Source of the DNA: Alopecurus myosuroides
Taxonomy: Eukaryota > Streptophyta > Magnoliopsida > Poales > Poaceae
Assembly: GCA_028641055.1 (NCBI GenBank)
Contig: CM054057.1
Location: forward strand, 580,679,940-580,743,939
DNA: 64,000 bases
Direction of reading: 5' to 3'
In this document: piece after piece, positions 45,808-55,562 of the stretch
Layout of the letters: each line of letters begins with the position of its first letter
Position numbering within the stretch: the stretch's first letter is position 1
Notes under the pieces: generated by a model
The model's input: only the letters and a program-made list of their open reading frames with translations
Database searches by the model: none
What the model was told of the DNA's origin: nothing
Made by a program: the position numbers and the translations under genes

Positions 45808-47689
45808 AAGATGCAAAATGCACTTTCAGCAGGTCACATCTCGGGCTTGGTCCCGCACCTAATCCCTGGGGGATTTCCCATTTGCAATACGCAGATGACA
45901 CGATCATTATGATTCAACCTGATGATCTGAGCATTGCAAACCTGAAGTTTCTCTTGCTTTGTTTTGAGAACATGGCCGGTCTGAGGATCAACTTCCACAA
46001 AAGCGAAGTCATGGTCATGGGGACCAATGTATGTGAAACAGCGCATCGCGAACATGCTTAATTGTAAGCTTGGGGTTTTCCCGTTCACTTACCTAGGCCT
46101 CCCAGTTAGCGACCGGGCCCTGACTGCGAGCTGTTGGGAACTCCTCACCGGGAAGGTGGGGAAGAGAGCAGATCCCTGGTGGGGCAAACTCATGTCATCG
46201 GCGGTCCGGCTCACCCTCATGAATGCTTGTCTCTCTAGTCTCCCTCTCCATGCGATGGGGGTATGTATGTTGGGCGATGGGGTTCATCGCGCGATGGACT
46301 CTCATCGGTCCAGGTTCTTCTGGGAGGGCAACTCCGCCAAGAAGAGATATCACTGGATGCGTTGGGACGCACTTTGTAAACCCAAGGACCTGGGCGGGCT
46401 GGGGATCATGGACACCAAGATCATGAACACATGCCTCATGCTCAAATGGATCTGCAAGATCTACGCCGGAGATAGGGGTCTCTGGGCGATGGTCATTCGG
46501 AACAAATACCTACGGGAAAAAGACCTATTGGTTGATACACATGGGCCTGGTTCCCAATTTTGGAACGCTCTCAAGCGTCTCAAGCCTCTGTTACGCTTGG
46601 GGCGAAACATGAGATTGGTGACGGCACGTCCATAGCCTTTTGGCTAGATTGGTGGACCGGCTCTGGTCCTCTGTGTGCCAGATTCCCTCGCCTTTGGCCA
46701 TTTCTCACCTTCCCGAGGGTTCGGTGGCCTGTGCTTGCCGGGTGGAGCAATGGCACATCCCACTACGTCGATCCCTTGGCCCCGCCGAGAGAGCGGATTG
46801 GGATCTTCTTGCACACGAGCTAGAGGGTTCTGGGACTTCCACGGACCCGGACAAGCTCACTTGGGCACTAGAACCGTCGGGGCGGTTCGGTGAAATCCCT
46901 GTACCGAGCTCTTTGCCAGAGCACTCCTCGCAAACACTTTGCTGAGATCTGGAAGATAGTGGTGCCGCTTAAGATCCGGATCTTCATGTGGCAGCTCATT
47001 TGGAAGCGCCTTTCCTCTAATGAGAACATCAAGCGCCGTCAGGGGCCCTCCGATGGGTGTTGTGCGCTTTGTGGGGACGTGGAGGATACTAATCATATCT
47101 TCTTCACGTGCTCCCTGGCCCGCTTCATGTGGAGTGCTATCAGGGACCTTCTCCAGCTGGACTGGAATCCCTCTTGCTTTGCGGATATCTACCGATCTAT
47201 TAGCAGCTGCCAGGGGCAACTAAAACGTGTCTTATTCATTTGCTGCGCTGCTCTATGTTGGACCCTCTGGACGACTAGGAACAAATTTATGATTGAGGGG
47301 AAATTTCCATCTCACCCCGCTGACTTGTTATACAAAATGTCGGTCTTCTTATAGGTGTGGCGACCAGTGGCTAGACGGCGGGATAGAGAGGCGGTGGGGC
47401 TCGCGATTGGCAGGATTCGTGCGCTCCAGGCTACCATGCGACAGACCTAGCTCTCCTGTGTGTATCCTTAGTTTTTATGTCTGTGTCTGTGTTGTAGTAG
47501 CTTCCCTCTCCCCGAACAGTGTAGGGGCCTTGATCGGGAGCGTACTCTTTCCCGCCTGCGTGTGGTGTTACATATTTACTTTCCTGTTGGTGTTGTTGTT
47601 TCGACCTCGAGTCTTGGCCTCCTTGTACTCTTGACCGGTGTTGGTTATTAATTTAAAGCCGGGCTCTGCTCGAGCCTTCCGTCTAAAAA
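45808..47689 (+). pseudogene. LINE ORF2 fragment 3 (RT C-terminal half, zinc-binding region, 3' end)
   Basis: The reverse transcriptase resumes after element C: LQYADDTIIM with the catalytic YADD at 45888-45899, then CFENMAGLRINFHKSE. Frame 46027-46635 holds the thumb and connection region (FTYLGLPVSD, RFFWEGNSAKKRYHWMRWD). Frame 46890-47354 is the zf-RVT domain (FMWQLIWKRL; CALCGDVEDTNHIFFTC; CCAALCWTLWTTRN). Frameshifts near 46025 and 46620-46890 and a TAA near 46060 break the frame. About 330 bp of 3' UTR and a short A-run follow. Confidence 0.85.
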
Positions 47690-47702
47690 AGATAGGCAGG
47701 CT

Positions 47703-48988
47703 GCAGCGTTGCGGCCATGGAATGGAAGGAACCTGGCCTGACTGAGGTGGACATACATTTCAGGCTTGTCGCTAGCCGAGCAAACGGTGACTCTTCCTCA
47801 GTTACGCAATTTGCGGAACAGATGGAGGTTTGGACGTTCGGACACCCCTGCGGTCAAACTTGCAAATAACTCGACTACTGATGCCGACTTATTTTTCTCA
47901 ATTTGGTAATTCAAAAATCGTATGTATATAGGAGTATATGTACAGATCAGGTCTATATCAGCGTCCGAAACATCACTCCAGCCCGGAAGCGTAGACGTGC
48001 CAGCTGGCAAATTTCATCGCCTGGGGCCTGTACAATTTCGTGCTTGAGGACACGCATGTCCCGTTCCACTTGTGAGAGCCACTTCGGCGCCGGAAAATCT
48101 AAGCAAGATGGATCCAGCATAGCAAGACCTGCTCAGTGTGGAAAAAAGGCGTGAGAGTGATCTGTCGATAACAATAATGGGATCCTCGCATCATGGCAAG
48201 CAAACCCCAAAATCTCCCGGATCACGTGGAGAAAGCTTCACACCGCGGGGAGGTGGGTCCTCCTCCGAGATGTTGGCGGATAAACCAATCATCTGCCGAG
48301 CTGGGGCTGAGTCCTCCAGCCAGGATCCCGTGCGCGCGCGCCGAAACAAAGTGGCCTGGTTTTTCGCCTTGCTCAAATTCGTTCAGCGCAAAGACGCGCG
48401 GGGTCACACGGTCGTTACCGCAGTGGATCCGTTTGCGTTGCCGAAATGACGGCATGCGGTTCGTCACCGGCCACTGCGCGGAATTGACGGCGCTGCCCCT
48501 CCGGGCCGTGGCGACTCGTCGCGTCCATGTCGGGATTTTTAGTAAGCGTCAACATTCTCCCGCCCGGATCGTGACACTGACGCGTTGCGCTGGTGCGCCG
48601 CTACCGCCGAGTCGCCCAAAACTTTTGGAACGAAATTAACGGATGGGGCCCACCAATCATGCCACGCAAAAGGAGAGTTGCGTTCATCATTTCTAAAAGG
48701 CAAAAATGGTTTCCGATAAAAACATCTAATCAACATCTTTGCTTCCATCACAAGATCCGCGAAATGTTAACAAAGAAAAGTAGAAATATGATAAAATACA
48801 CGTAATAAATCTTTCTTTATCGCGGACAATAACAAGGCTGAATTTGCTGCATGTGTTTTCAAAGATGGTTTACTACACTCTAGTTTTTTTTTTTTTAATT
48901 TATACAAGACCGTCCTATTGCGATCGAGCTCCAAGCTTAGGCGCTCTTCAGCTATAGCTTGTATTTAGGATGTTACAATCGTTGCTAA
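47703..48988. other. Low-copy flank right of the LINE
   Basis: Continues the sequence left of 19973. The stretch 48190-48660 is GC-rich with overlapping open frames (longest 48193-48639, + strand, 148 codons), but codon use is unremarkable and no domain is recognisable. The part after 48780 is AT-rich with a T-run near 48886. No RNA gene or terminal repeats seen. Confidence 0.35.
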
Positions 48989-50171
48989 GACCTCTCTAAC
49001 GGCTTCCCTATAATAGGACAATGTTTTTTGATTATGGGGTAGCAAAACATTCTCGACTTTATCAGCTATCCTATTTTAAGGCGCGACTGCTCCAACGGCG
49101 GCTCTATTTTAGGTCATACATAAATACAAAACGTGAAATTTCAAACCAAATTCGACTACATTTCACACTGAAACCGTGACAACTTGAGCTAAATTTAAAA
49201 AGTTTGATCTAAACTTCAATCATTCGACCCAAATTGCATCCAGATACTCCCAGACCTAGTTGTCGTAGTCGTTGTTGTCCAACATGTCGCTCCCGTAGAT
49301 CAAGTCCAACTCCGACAAATCAGAGCCGACAATGACGGTGGACGGTGGCAGTGGCGCAGGAGTGGAGGGGCCACCTTCTCCGGAGTTCCTCTTCTTCTTC
49401 CCTGCCACATAGAAGTCGTGCTCCGCCTGCATGAGCTCGGGATGGTCACGGCGGAGCACGTCCATCCGGAGCTCGTTGATCTAGGTGGCTCAGCGGTTCA
49501 TCATGTCGCAGCGGAGCTGCCGAGCCACGGTGCAGTCGGCGGATTGCAGCGGACGCGCGAGGAAGAAGACCTACTTTCGGTATTGGACGTGGGGAAGTTC
49601 ATCTCCGCGCGTGGGCGGTCAAACCTCCATGTGGCCTCGTCGTACACGCGCTACGAGGTATGTTGTGTCGAATGTCCCAATGCACCAGTGGATGTCGTTT
49701 GTCGTGATTTCGGCGGCTAAGCGGTCGGACGGGCATCCCTCACGGCAAGGTAGCTGGCGCTGCTCTTCGGGTGGCGGCGCTGGAAAACGACGATTCTGTG
49801 GAAAGAAGGTTATTCGATGGTGGGGACGGTTGAGAGGCGGGCAGGTCTGGTCGGAGACGGCGACGGGCGGCCGATTTGGTGTCCATGGAGCAGGCGATCG
49901 CGTGTGGGTGGGGAGGAGGGGTGTGTGTGAAGGGATGGAGAACACTGTGTGAGCCGCGGAAGATATTTTAATGTGGGTGTTGGGTGCGCGCGTTATGGTG
50001 TGTTTTGCAGCATGGCACGGACTGCCCCAAATTTGCACCACACTTGGACAAAATATATAGTTGCCCTAAAATATTATAGGGCAGCCGCTAGAGCGTTATT
50101 TTGACCCAAAATTGTCCTATAAGTGAGATTTATATGGTCAGCCATCTTTTAGGGAGCTGTTAGATATGCTC
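48989..50171. mobile_element. Harbinger-like DNA element, non-autonomous
   Basis: TAA target duplications at 48986-48988 and 50172-50174 flank imperfect inverted ends: GACCTCTCTAACGGCTTCCC on the left, and the right end read on the other strand is GAGCATATCTAACAGCTCCC. TAA targets and GAGCATCT..-type ends fit PIF/Harbinger elements of grasses. There is no transposase. It carries the AP2-like remnant described separately. Confidence 0.6.
49256..49720 (-). pseudogene. AP2/ERF-like domain remnant carried in the Harbinger-like element
   Basis: On the minus strand the frame at 49720-49640 reads AAEITTNDIHWCIGTFDTTY, close to the AEI..-..WLGTFDTAE-AARAYD core of AP2/ERF DNA-binding domains. A frameshift near 49648 leads to YDEATWRFDRPRAEMNFP, the end of the domain. 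Stops and a further frame change follow, then a tail frame (49465-49256) with MDVLRRDHPELMQAE and an acidic end. AP2-like genes inside grass transposons are something I recall, and this copy is broken. It could instead be a remnant of a transposon-specific AP2-like protein with its own history. Confidence 0.5.
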
Positions 50172-50406
50172 TAAGACTGGGCTCGGCCCGTGATTGGTAA
50201 TCTTCAATTAGTATTTCGTTGACTAGTCTGATAAGCAGAAGTGCTAATCGCCACAACTTTGGTGCTTTTGCTTGACGGCACTAATCAATCGCAGACTTTT
50301 GTTTGCCACACCTTCAACTCTAGCCATTGAAGCACGGACCTCTTGCTACGCTTTCAAGCTATGGCAAACAAAAATGGCACGTCGTAATAAATTTTGCGTT
50401 GAATTC

Positions 50407-50490
50407 TACTCCTTTCGTATTAAAATAAGTGTAGTTAAAATAGGTAAAAATGGATGTACCTAGCACTAGCTAAAATACATAGAGACACAA
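50407..50490. repeat. Possible Stowaway remnant
   Basis: TACTCCTTTCGTATTAAAAT followed by AAGTGTAG resembles one end of a Stowaway MITE (CTCCCTCCGT..AAGTG). I cannot see a matching opposite end, so it is truncated or a coincidence. Confidence 0.3.
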
Positions 50491-51237
50491 TATTTTCACA
50501 TACCAATGCTACGTTTTCTTGCCACATTCGAGAACTGAAGTAAGAAAGGTGCTCGGGTGGTAGCTCCATGAAAAGGTCCATCAGCGTGCGTACAGTGCAA
50601 TCCCTTTTCTGAAAGCGTGTGCGATACAATCCTGATAAAACGTTTTCCACAACAGGTACCGAGCCATTTTCGTAGCAGTCGCTTTCTGGGTTGGATACAC
50701 TAGTGGAAACAACCCCTCTCGTCCAGGGGGCCGGGGGGCAGCTGTCCCGGTTGCAACCAAATCCGGGACAAATGCCATGCATTGGTCCCGGTTCGTGCGC
50801 CCGGGGCAACAGGAATCGCCTGGGCGCATTGGTCCCGGTTCGTGGGGGCATATCCGTCCCGGCTCGTGCCACGGACCGGGACCAATGCCTAGCCACAGGC
50901 CACGTGGCACGCGCATGACCTGTTGTCCCGGTTCAGTCCACGAACCGGGACCAATGCCCCCTTCCCCTATATATACTGCCCCAGCCCCCCCTCCTTCCAT
51001 CTTTTTTTTTGCTTGGAGGTGTGAGAGAGTGTGTTTGCTGTTTTTTTTTTACTATGCACGAGGTGTTCGACGAAATTCCCGAGACGCACACAAGCTCACT
51101 GAAAATGGTTTCTTCGACCGAGGTTAACAAATTATCTTTTCATCTGTAACTGATACATAAAAAAAGTATTATTTGTCGATGTACTGTGGTTATCTCTGTA
51201 TTAATATGTATTTTGATAAACTTAATTATATGATGCA

Positions 51238-52010
51238 GATGGATGCACGGCAGCGATGGATGTACGGTGACCGACGCACCTCCGAGTATAGGCCTGAATG
51301 CATTTCTTGCTGTAGCTCAGGCGAACAAAGATAATGGCTTCATGTGTTGCCCATGTGTTGATTGTCGGAACGTCAGAGAACATTCTTCCGAAAGAATCCT
51401 TCACGGCCATCTACTTCGGAGAGGTTTCATGCCCAGCTATAATTGCTGGACCAAGCATGGAGAAAGAGGGGTTGTGATGGAAGACGATGAAGAAGAAGAA
51501 GAAGATCCTTTGTTCCCTGAATACGACGATACTGCAATGGAAGAGAATGCAGAAGAAGGAGGTGATCAAGAACAGGCATCAGAAGAGCCCGATGATGATC
51601 TTGGCCGAGTTATTGCTGATGCAAGGGAAGACTGTGAAAATAGATTGGAGAGGTTGAAACTGGACAACATGTTACAGGATCACAAAAAATTGTTATACCC
51701 AAATTGCGAAGATGGTAGCACAAAGCTCGGTACCACACTGGAGTTGCTGAAATGGAAGGCACAAAACGGTGTGACTGACAAGGCATTTGAGACTTTACTT
51801 CAACTAATGAAGCCAAAACTTCCAAAGGATAACGAATTGCCTGAGAGTACGTACGAAGCAAAGAAAGCTCTCTGCCCTCTAGGATTAGATGTGCAGAAGA
51901 TACATGCATTCATTAATGACTGCATTCTCTTCCGCGGTGAGAAGTACGAGAATTTGGATGAATGTCCGATATGCACTGCACTGCGTATGCTTTGTGAACT
52001 TATGGTTTGA
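51238..52010 (+). pseudogene. CACTA transposase (TNP2 type), N-terminal fragment
   Basis: The ATG at 51238 opens with a WMYGDRRTSEY block; a one-base slip near 51290 moves it into the frame that continues to 52010 (255 codons). That frame has the Transpos_assoc module (NGFMCCPCVDCRNV, HLLRRGFMPSYNCWTKHGE), an acidic linker (51480-51600) and the start of the TNP2 core (LKWKAQNGVTDKAFETLL, ECPIC). It stops in the left arm of the hairpin, so the catalytic part is missing. Confidence 0.8.
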
Positions 52011-52414
52011 TTTGTCTCCATATGCTATTTGTACTTCTCATCGGCTGTAATGTTTCTCTACCTGATTCTACTTCTCCTCTGCCTAGTTTACAGATGTTTG
52101 CTCTTTTCTGTAGATGTTTCTACACTGTAAAATGGACATGTCCTGCGAAACATGCAGACAAGGCGCTGATCACCACTACTGGGACATGCCCATTTTACAG
52201 TGTAGAAACATCTACAGAAAAGAGAAAACATCTGTAAACTAGGCAGAGGAGAAGTAAAATCAGGTAGAGAAACATTAGGGCCGATGAGAAGTACAAATAG
52301 CATAGGGAGAGAAACAAGGTTTAAAAGATATTGCTAGGTGCTTCCGGCCAAAAGATTATCAAATCAAAGTTTTGAAATTCTCAAATCAAACCATAAGTTC
52401 ACAAAGCATACGCA
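51982..52414. repeat. Long inverted repeat (hairpin) inside CACTA element 1
   Basis: Inner arms 52015-52143 and 52182-52310 are near-perfect reverse complements around a 38-nt loop. The left arm extends outward (51982-52014, GCGTATGCTTTGTGAACTTA..) and its complement reappears at 52382-52414, displaced by about 71 nt of unpaired sequence. The total paired length is about 160 bp per arm. The left arm includes the end of the transposase fragment, so the structure arose by an inverted duplication of transposon sequence. Confidence 0.85.
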
Positions 52415-52883
52415 AGCATGGACCGTTACCAACCTGAGCCGCAAGGAGCAGTAGAGCAGAGCAGAGCAGACTGTAGAGGATGGACAAGCAGTCAGGACTG
52501 ACATCGACTCTAGAGGATGAACAAGCCACCCTACTTCTACTATGAAAATGAGGCCCTAGCTCAAAAAGTGTATGGGTGGAAATTTCCAGAAATTTGTATG
52601 ACACAGAGCCGCTTTATAATTTGAAAATAAATTTCCATAATTTATATTCAAATTATATACAAATGAAAAATAATTAATAGTTTCAATAGTTAGAATAATT
52701 ATTTAGTTAAACGAAAAATGGATTTAAATTAGTTTTGCAAATTCTAGCATTTTTCATGTTGGAATTTTTGTCAAATTTGGAAGTATATAAAAAAGTTGTT
52801 AATGTGCAAACTTAACACTTTTCAAATTTTGGCGCTAAAAAATTTTGGGCGCGCAGAGCCACCGAAATTCGAAATTTGTTTTT

Positions 52884-52976
52884 GGTCCCGGGCCGTGGTA
52901 CCAACCGGGACCAAAGGGCTCTAGTCCCGGTTGGTGGCACGGGCCGGGACTAAAGGCCCAAGTGTGTATAAAAAAG
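52884..52976 (+). repeat. Internal block of CACTA subterminal-type repeats with TATA box
   Basis: Four GTCCCGG/CCGGGAC-type motifs in alternating orientation (GGTCCCGGG, ACCGGGACCAAAGG, AGTCCCGGTT, CCGGGACTAAAGG) are followed by TATAAAAAA at 52967-52975. Such blocks normally sit next to CACTA termini, yet this one lies mid-element. Confidence 0.65.
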
Positions 52977-53304
52977 CGCGGCCCTCTCTCCAGGCCGAGC
53001 GGACACTACCCCAGGGGCGGGCACGAGTGGATATGGCTGGGCGAAGCCCTGCCGGCGGCGGGAACGAGTGGACAGATTCGCCGGCGGAACGCCGGCGGGG
53101 ATGGACTAGGGGCACAGTAGGTTAGGAACACAACTTATATTAAAAATAGGGCCAGGGGCCTTGCTTACATAGGGGCGGCGCGGCCACAGGCGGCCGGCCG
53201 TACTTGCATTAGGGGCGGCGGCGCGGCCACAGGCGGGCCGGCCGTTTCTTGGGGGGTAGCTAGCTAGGGGCGTTGTCTATAGATAATAGGGGGGCGGCGG
53301 CGAC

Positions 53305-54341
53305 CTAGTCGTCCTCGTCGTCGGAGAGGTGCACATACTCGGGTGCCTTCCACAGGTGGGCAGGCGGCTGGGCCGGCTCCCGGGGGGCCATCGGGGGCGC
53401 GTACGGCGGCGGCGGGGGCAGTACCTCCTGTGGCAGCGGCGGCGGCGGGGGCAGCTCCTCCTCCTGCTCCGGCGACCCCGGCGCCCAAACGCCGCCGGTC
53501 CAGGCCCAGGTCATGCCATACTCCAGGCCTGGTGGGAGCGGCTGCGGCTCCGGCATGTCCTCGGACGCCTCCAGCTCGGCGTTCATGGCCTGCCACCAGG
53601 GGATGGCAGGCTCGTTAGGGGGTGGCGGCGGCGGTGGCATGGCAGCGGCGTCGGCGGCGGCGGCGGCCACGACACGGTGCCACCTCTTGATCTCGTCGTC
53701 GACGAGGGAGCGGCGGGAGCGCTCGCAGGCCTCCTCCAGTTGGGCCCGGAGCTCGGGGTCCGGCTCCCCGGAGAAGTCCGGCTCGTCGACGAGGAGCCAT
53801 AGCTCCCTCTCCCGGCCGGGCGCTGGCGGGGGGTAGTCGTCCACGTTGGCCTCGAGGGGGGCGGGGATGAAGGAGCGGCGGCGCTGCTCGTGCTCCTGCT
53901 CGAGCCAGGCGGCCCAGTAGGGGGAGCTGCGCGCGTATCCGCTCCCTGCGGACGGGGGCCGGCAGGAGCGCGGCGGCGCTCGATCTCCTCGAGCAGCGCC
54001 GCGCCGGTCGGGGCCGGCGGCACTGGGATCCGCTGGGGATTCAGGTGCCAACCGTCCGGGAGGTGCACGTCGTTGTAGAAGACCGGAGTGGCATTGTTCC
54101 AGTGCCACTCCGCCTCGTCCACCCGGACGTACCTGCGGAACCGCTTGCCCGGGGCGCGGCGCGGGGCGGCGGGCGTGCAGCCGGTGGTGGCGCGGGACGC
54201 GCGGCACCCGCCGAGGCGGACACCTCCAGGGCCGTAGCCGAAGGCCTCCGCCGGTGGGGGCGGGATGCGGCCGGCGCCGCTCGACGAGCCTCCGTCGTCG
54301 TTCCTTGGGCGCTTGCCGGAGTTCGAGAACCAGCGGGACAT
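53305..54341 (-). pseudogene. CACTA-borne Pro-rich protein of unknown function
   Basis: The frame starts at the Met at 54341 (MSRWFSNSGKRPRNDDGG) and shows a conserved-looking block WHWNNATPVFYNDVHLPDGW, then PQRIPVP. A frameshift near 53955-53975 moves it to a second frame with SPYWAAWLEQEHEQRRR, an acidic Glu/Arg helix region, Pro runs, and an acidic end YVHLSDDEDD. I recall similar proteins from other Triticeae CACTA elements, where they accompany the transposase; their role is not known to me. It reads opposite to the transposase. GC content is far higher than in the rest of the element. Confidence 0.6.
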
Positions 54342-55109
54342 GGTGGCGGCTAGGGTTGCTCTGCCTTGGGCGCGGCCGGGGTGGGTGGGTTGTACGGGCG
54401 GCGGGGGTCCTTTAAAAAGGACCCGGGGTGGGCTGGCATGCCAACCGGCGGCCTGGACGTGGCGGCGGTTGCAGGCGGCCATGAATGCGGGGAGCCGAGG
54501 CGTGGCGCGTGGGGAGTGGGGCGTGGGAAGCCGAGGCGGGGCGGGAAGACGAGGCGGGCGGAAGACGAGGCGGACAGCGGCCCTTTGACCGTCCTTCGGT
54601 CTTAGTTTAATGGACCAGGCGAACCAGCCACCAGGCCGCTGGCCAGTGGCCCCTGTTGACTGGCCATAATAACAGAGTGGGCCCTTCGAACCGTTGACTG
54701 TCCATAAATAAAAGACGCGGGCCAGTGGGCCTTTTTGACTAAAAAATGTGTCAGTGGGCTTAATTAAAGACGTGGGCCTGGAGCCGTTGGGGAAGGGGAG
54801 GCCGGTTGGCGATTGCGAGGCAGGAGAAAAAAAAAACGAACAAAAAAAACCTGCCGCGGCAGGGAAAATGGGCGGACTTTATTCTTTTTTAAGAAGGCAT
54901 CCATCCGGTCCCTAAAACGAAACCGGGACGAACTCCCTCGCGGTCCCTGGCCCAGAGTCGCCACGTGGGCCAGCCTTACCATCCCGGGTGCTGGCACAAC
55001 CGGGACCAATGGGGAGGGCCATTTGTCCCGGCTAGCCCATCCCGGTTGCGCAACCGGGACAAATGGCCCTTACGACCCGGGACAAAAGGCCCTGTTTCCA
55101 CTAGTGATA

Positions 55110-55562
55110 GGCTCGTGAAACCGGAGGGTATTTTCGGCATCGCTCGCCAGCGAGACCTGTTCTATAGGTGGGAGAGAAAGCTGACGAAAGTTGACATGCA
55201 TCGCATCACCGGCTAATTAAGGTGATCGTGCTAGCTAACCTATTAACGATCGTCAAGACCATAAAGCTAATCTTTGTCTCTTTCCAGCTTTTAGAAATTA
55301 TTGGAGGCTGCAGCTAGCTGGGTGACACAAGCAGAGCGGTTGCTTTCATGAAAGCTTTCGTTATGGGCACTGAAGTTATAATTGCCATCCCAAAGTTTAT
55401 GATATATGTGACTTGAGAGAACGGTCTATGTTTGGATGATGCTATAAGGAGCAATGTAGTATCCACTGGTTTGGTAGATGTTTTCTTTATTCCAAAAGGT
55501 TTGCAAAGCGTGATATCTTAGTATTGGAAACATGCATCCACGTTCAGGAGAGTAAAACCTAA
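55110..55562. other. Flank between CACTA 1 and Harbinger-like element 2
   Basis: Host sequence. The first 52 bp may belong to the split exon; on the minus strand the bases upstream (55170-55190) look like an intron end. Nothing else recognisable. Confidence 0.35.

Larger units (their letters stand above)
31530..45808. mobile_element. Element C: unclassified repeat with GGTACTACCGC motifs, interrupted
   Basis: The segments ~31530-32198 and 45300 to ~45808 are parts of one insertion in the LINE, since LINE ORF2 resumes near 45808. Both show many copies of GGTACTACCGC and its reverse complement GCGGTAGTACC-like forms (32090-32198 and 45300-45665). There is no coding frame, and I could not find terminal inverted repeats or a TSD, so the class stays open and the outer limits are uncertain by about 30 bp. 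The Tat-lineage element inserted into one of these motifs. Confidence 0.5.
19986..47689 (+). mobile_element. LINE (non-LTR retrotransposon), 5'-truncated, split by two insertions
   Basis: The outer ends are marked by a 13-bp TSD (AGATAGGCAGGCT) at 19973-19985 and 47690-47702, with a short A-run (47684-47689) before the right copy. The LINE begins inside ORF2 upstream of the reverse transcriptase, so it is 5'-truncated. About 3.1 kb of LINE is present in three pieces: 19986-20368, 30660 to about 31530, and about 45808-47689. Element B (20369-30654) and element C with its nested Tat element (about 31530-45808) are later arrivals. Deleting element B with one TSD copy rejoins the ORF2 frame exactly. 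Confidence 0.85.
50698..55106. mobile_element. CACTA element 1 (4.4 kb), defective
   Basis: Ends CACTAGTGGAAACA (left) and the same 14 bases inverted at the right end, with 3-bp target duplications ATA at 50695-50697 and 55107-55109. Subterminal regions carry many short repeats around CCGGGAC(C/A)AATG and GTCCCGGTT in both orientations (50740-50960, 54900-55090), the binding-site arrays typical of CACTA elements. Inside are a truncated transposase on the + strand, a long hairpin, and a second gene on the - strand. Confidence 0.92.
50504..55161 (-). pseudogene. Candidate host exon split by a CACTA element
   Basis: Removing the CACTA element (50698-55106) and one ATA duplication joins 55161-55110 to 50697-50504 on the minus strand. 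The joined ~243 nt is free of stops in one frame. It is preceded by a plausible acceptor (a T/C-rich run ending CTATAG, AG at 55163-55162) and followed by a plausible donor (GTATGTG, GT at 50503-50502). The frame includes SNPESDCYENGSVPVVENVL and MDLFMELPPEHLSYFSSRMW, which look protein-like but which I cannot assign to a family. Flanking exons are not obvious, so this may be an isolated exon of a dead gene or chance. Confidence 0.35.

Noticed and set aside
48193..48639. 148-codon plus-strand frame in GC-rich flank
   Set aside because: Overlaps frames of similar length in two other phases, no recognisable domain, no clear promoter; composition alone explains it.
52007..52303. Two almost identical short frames on opposite strands (52007-52237 and 52088-52303)
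   Set aside because: They are the two arms of the hairpin read inward, not genes.
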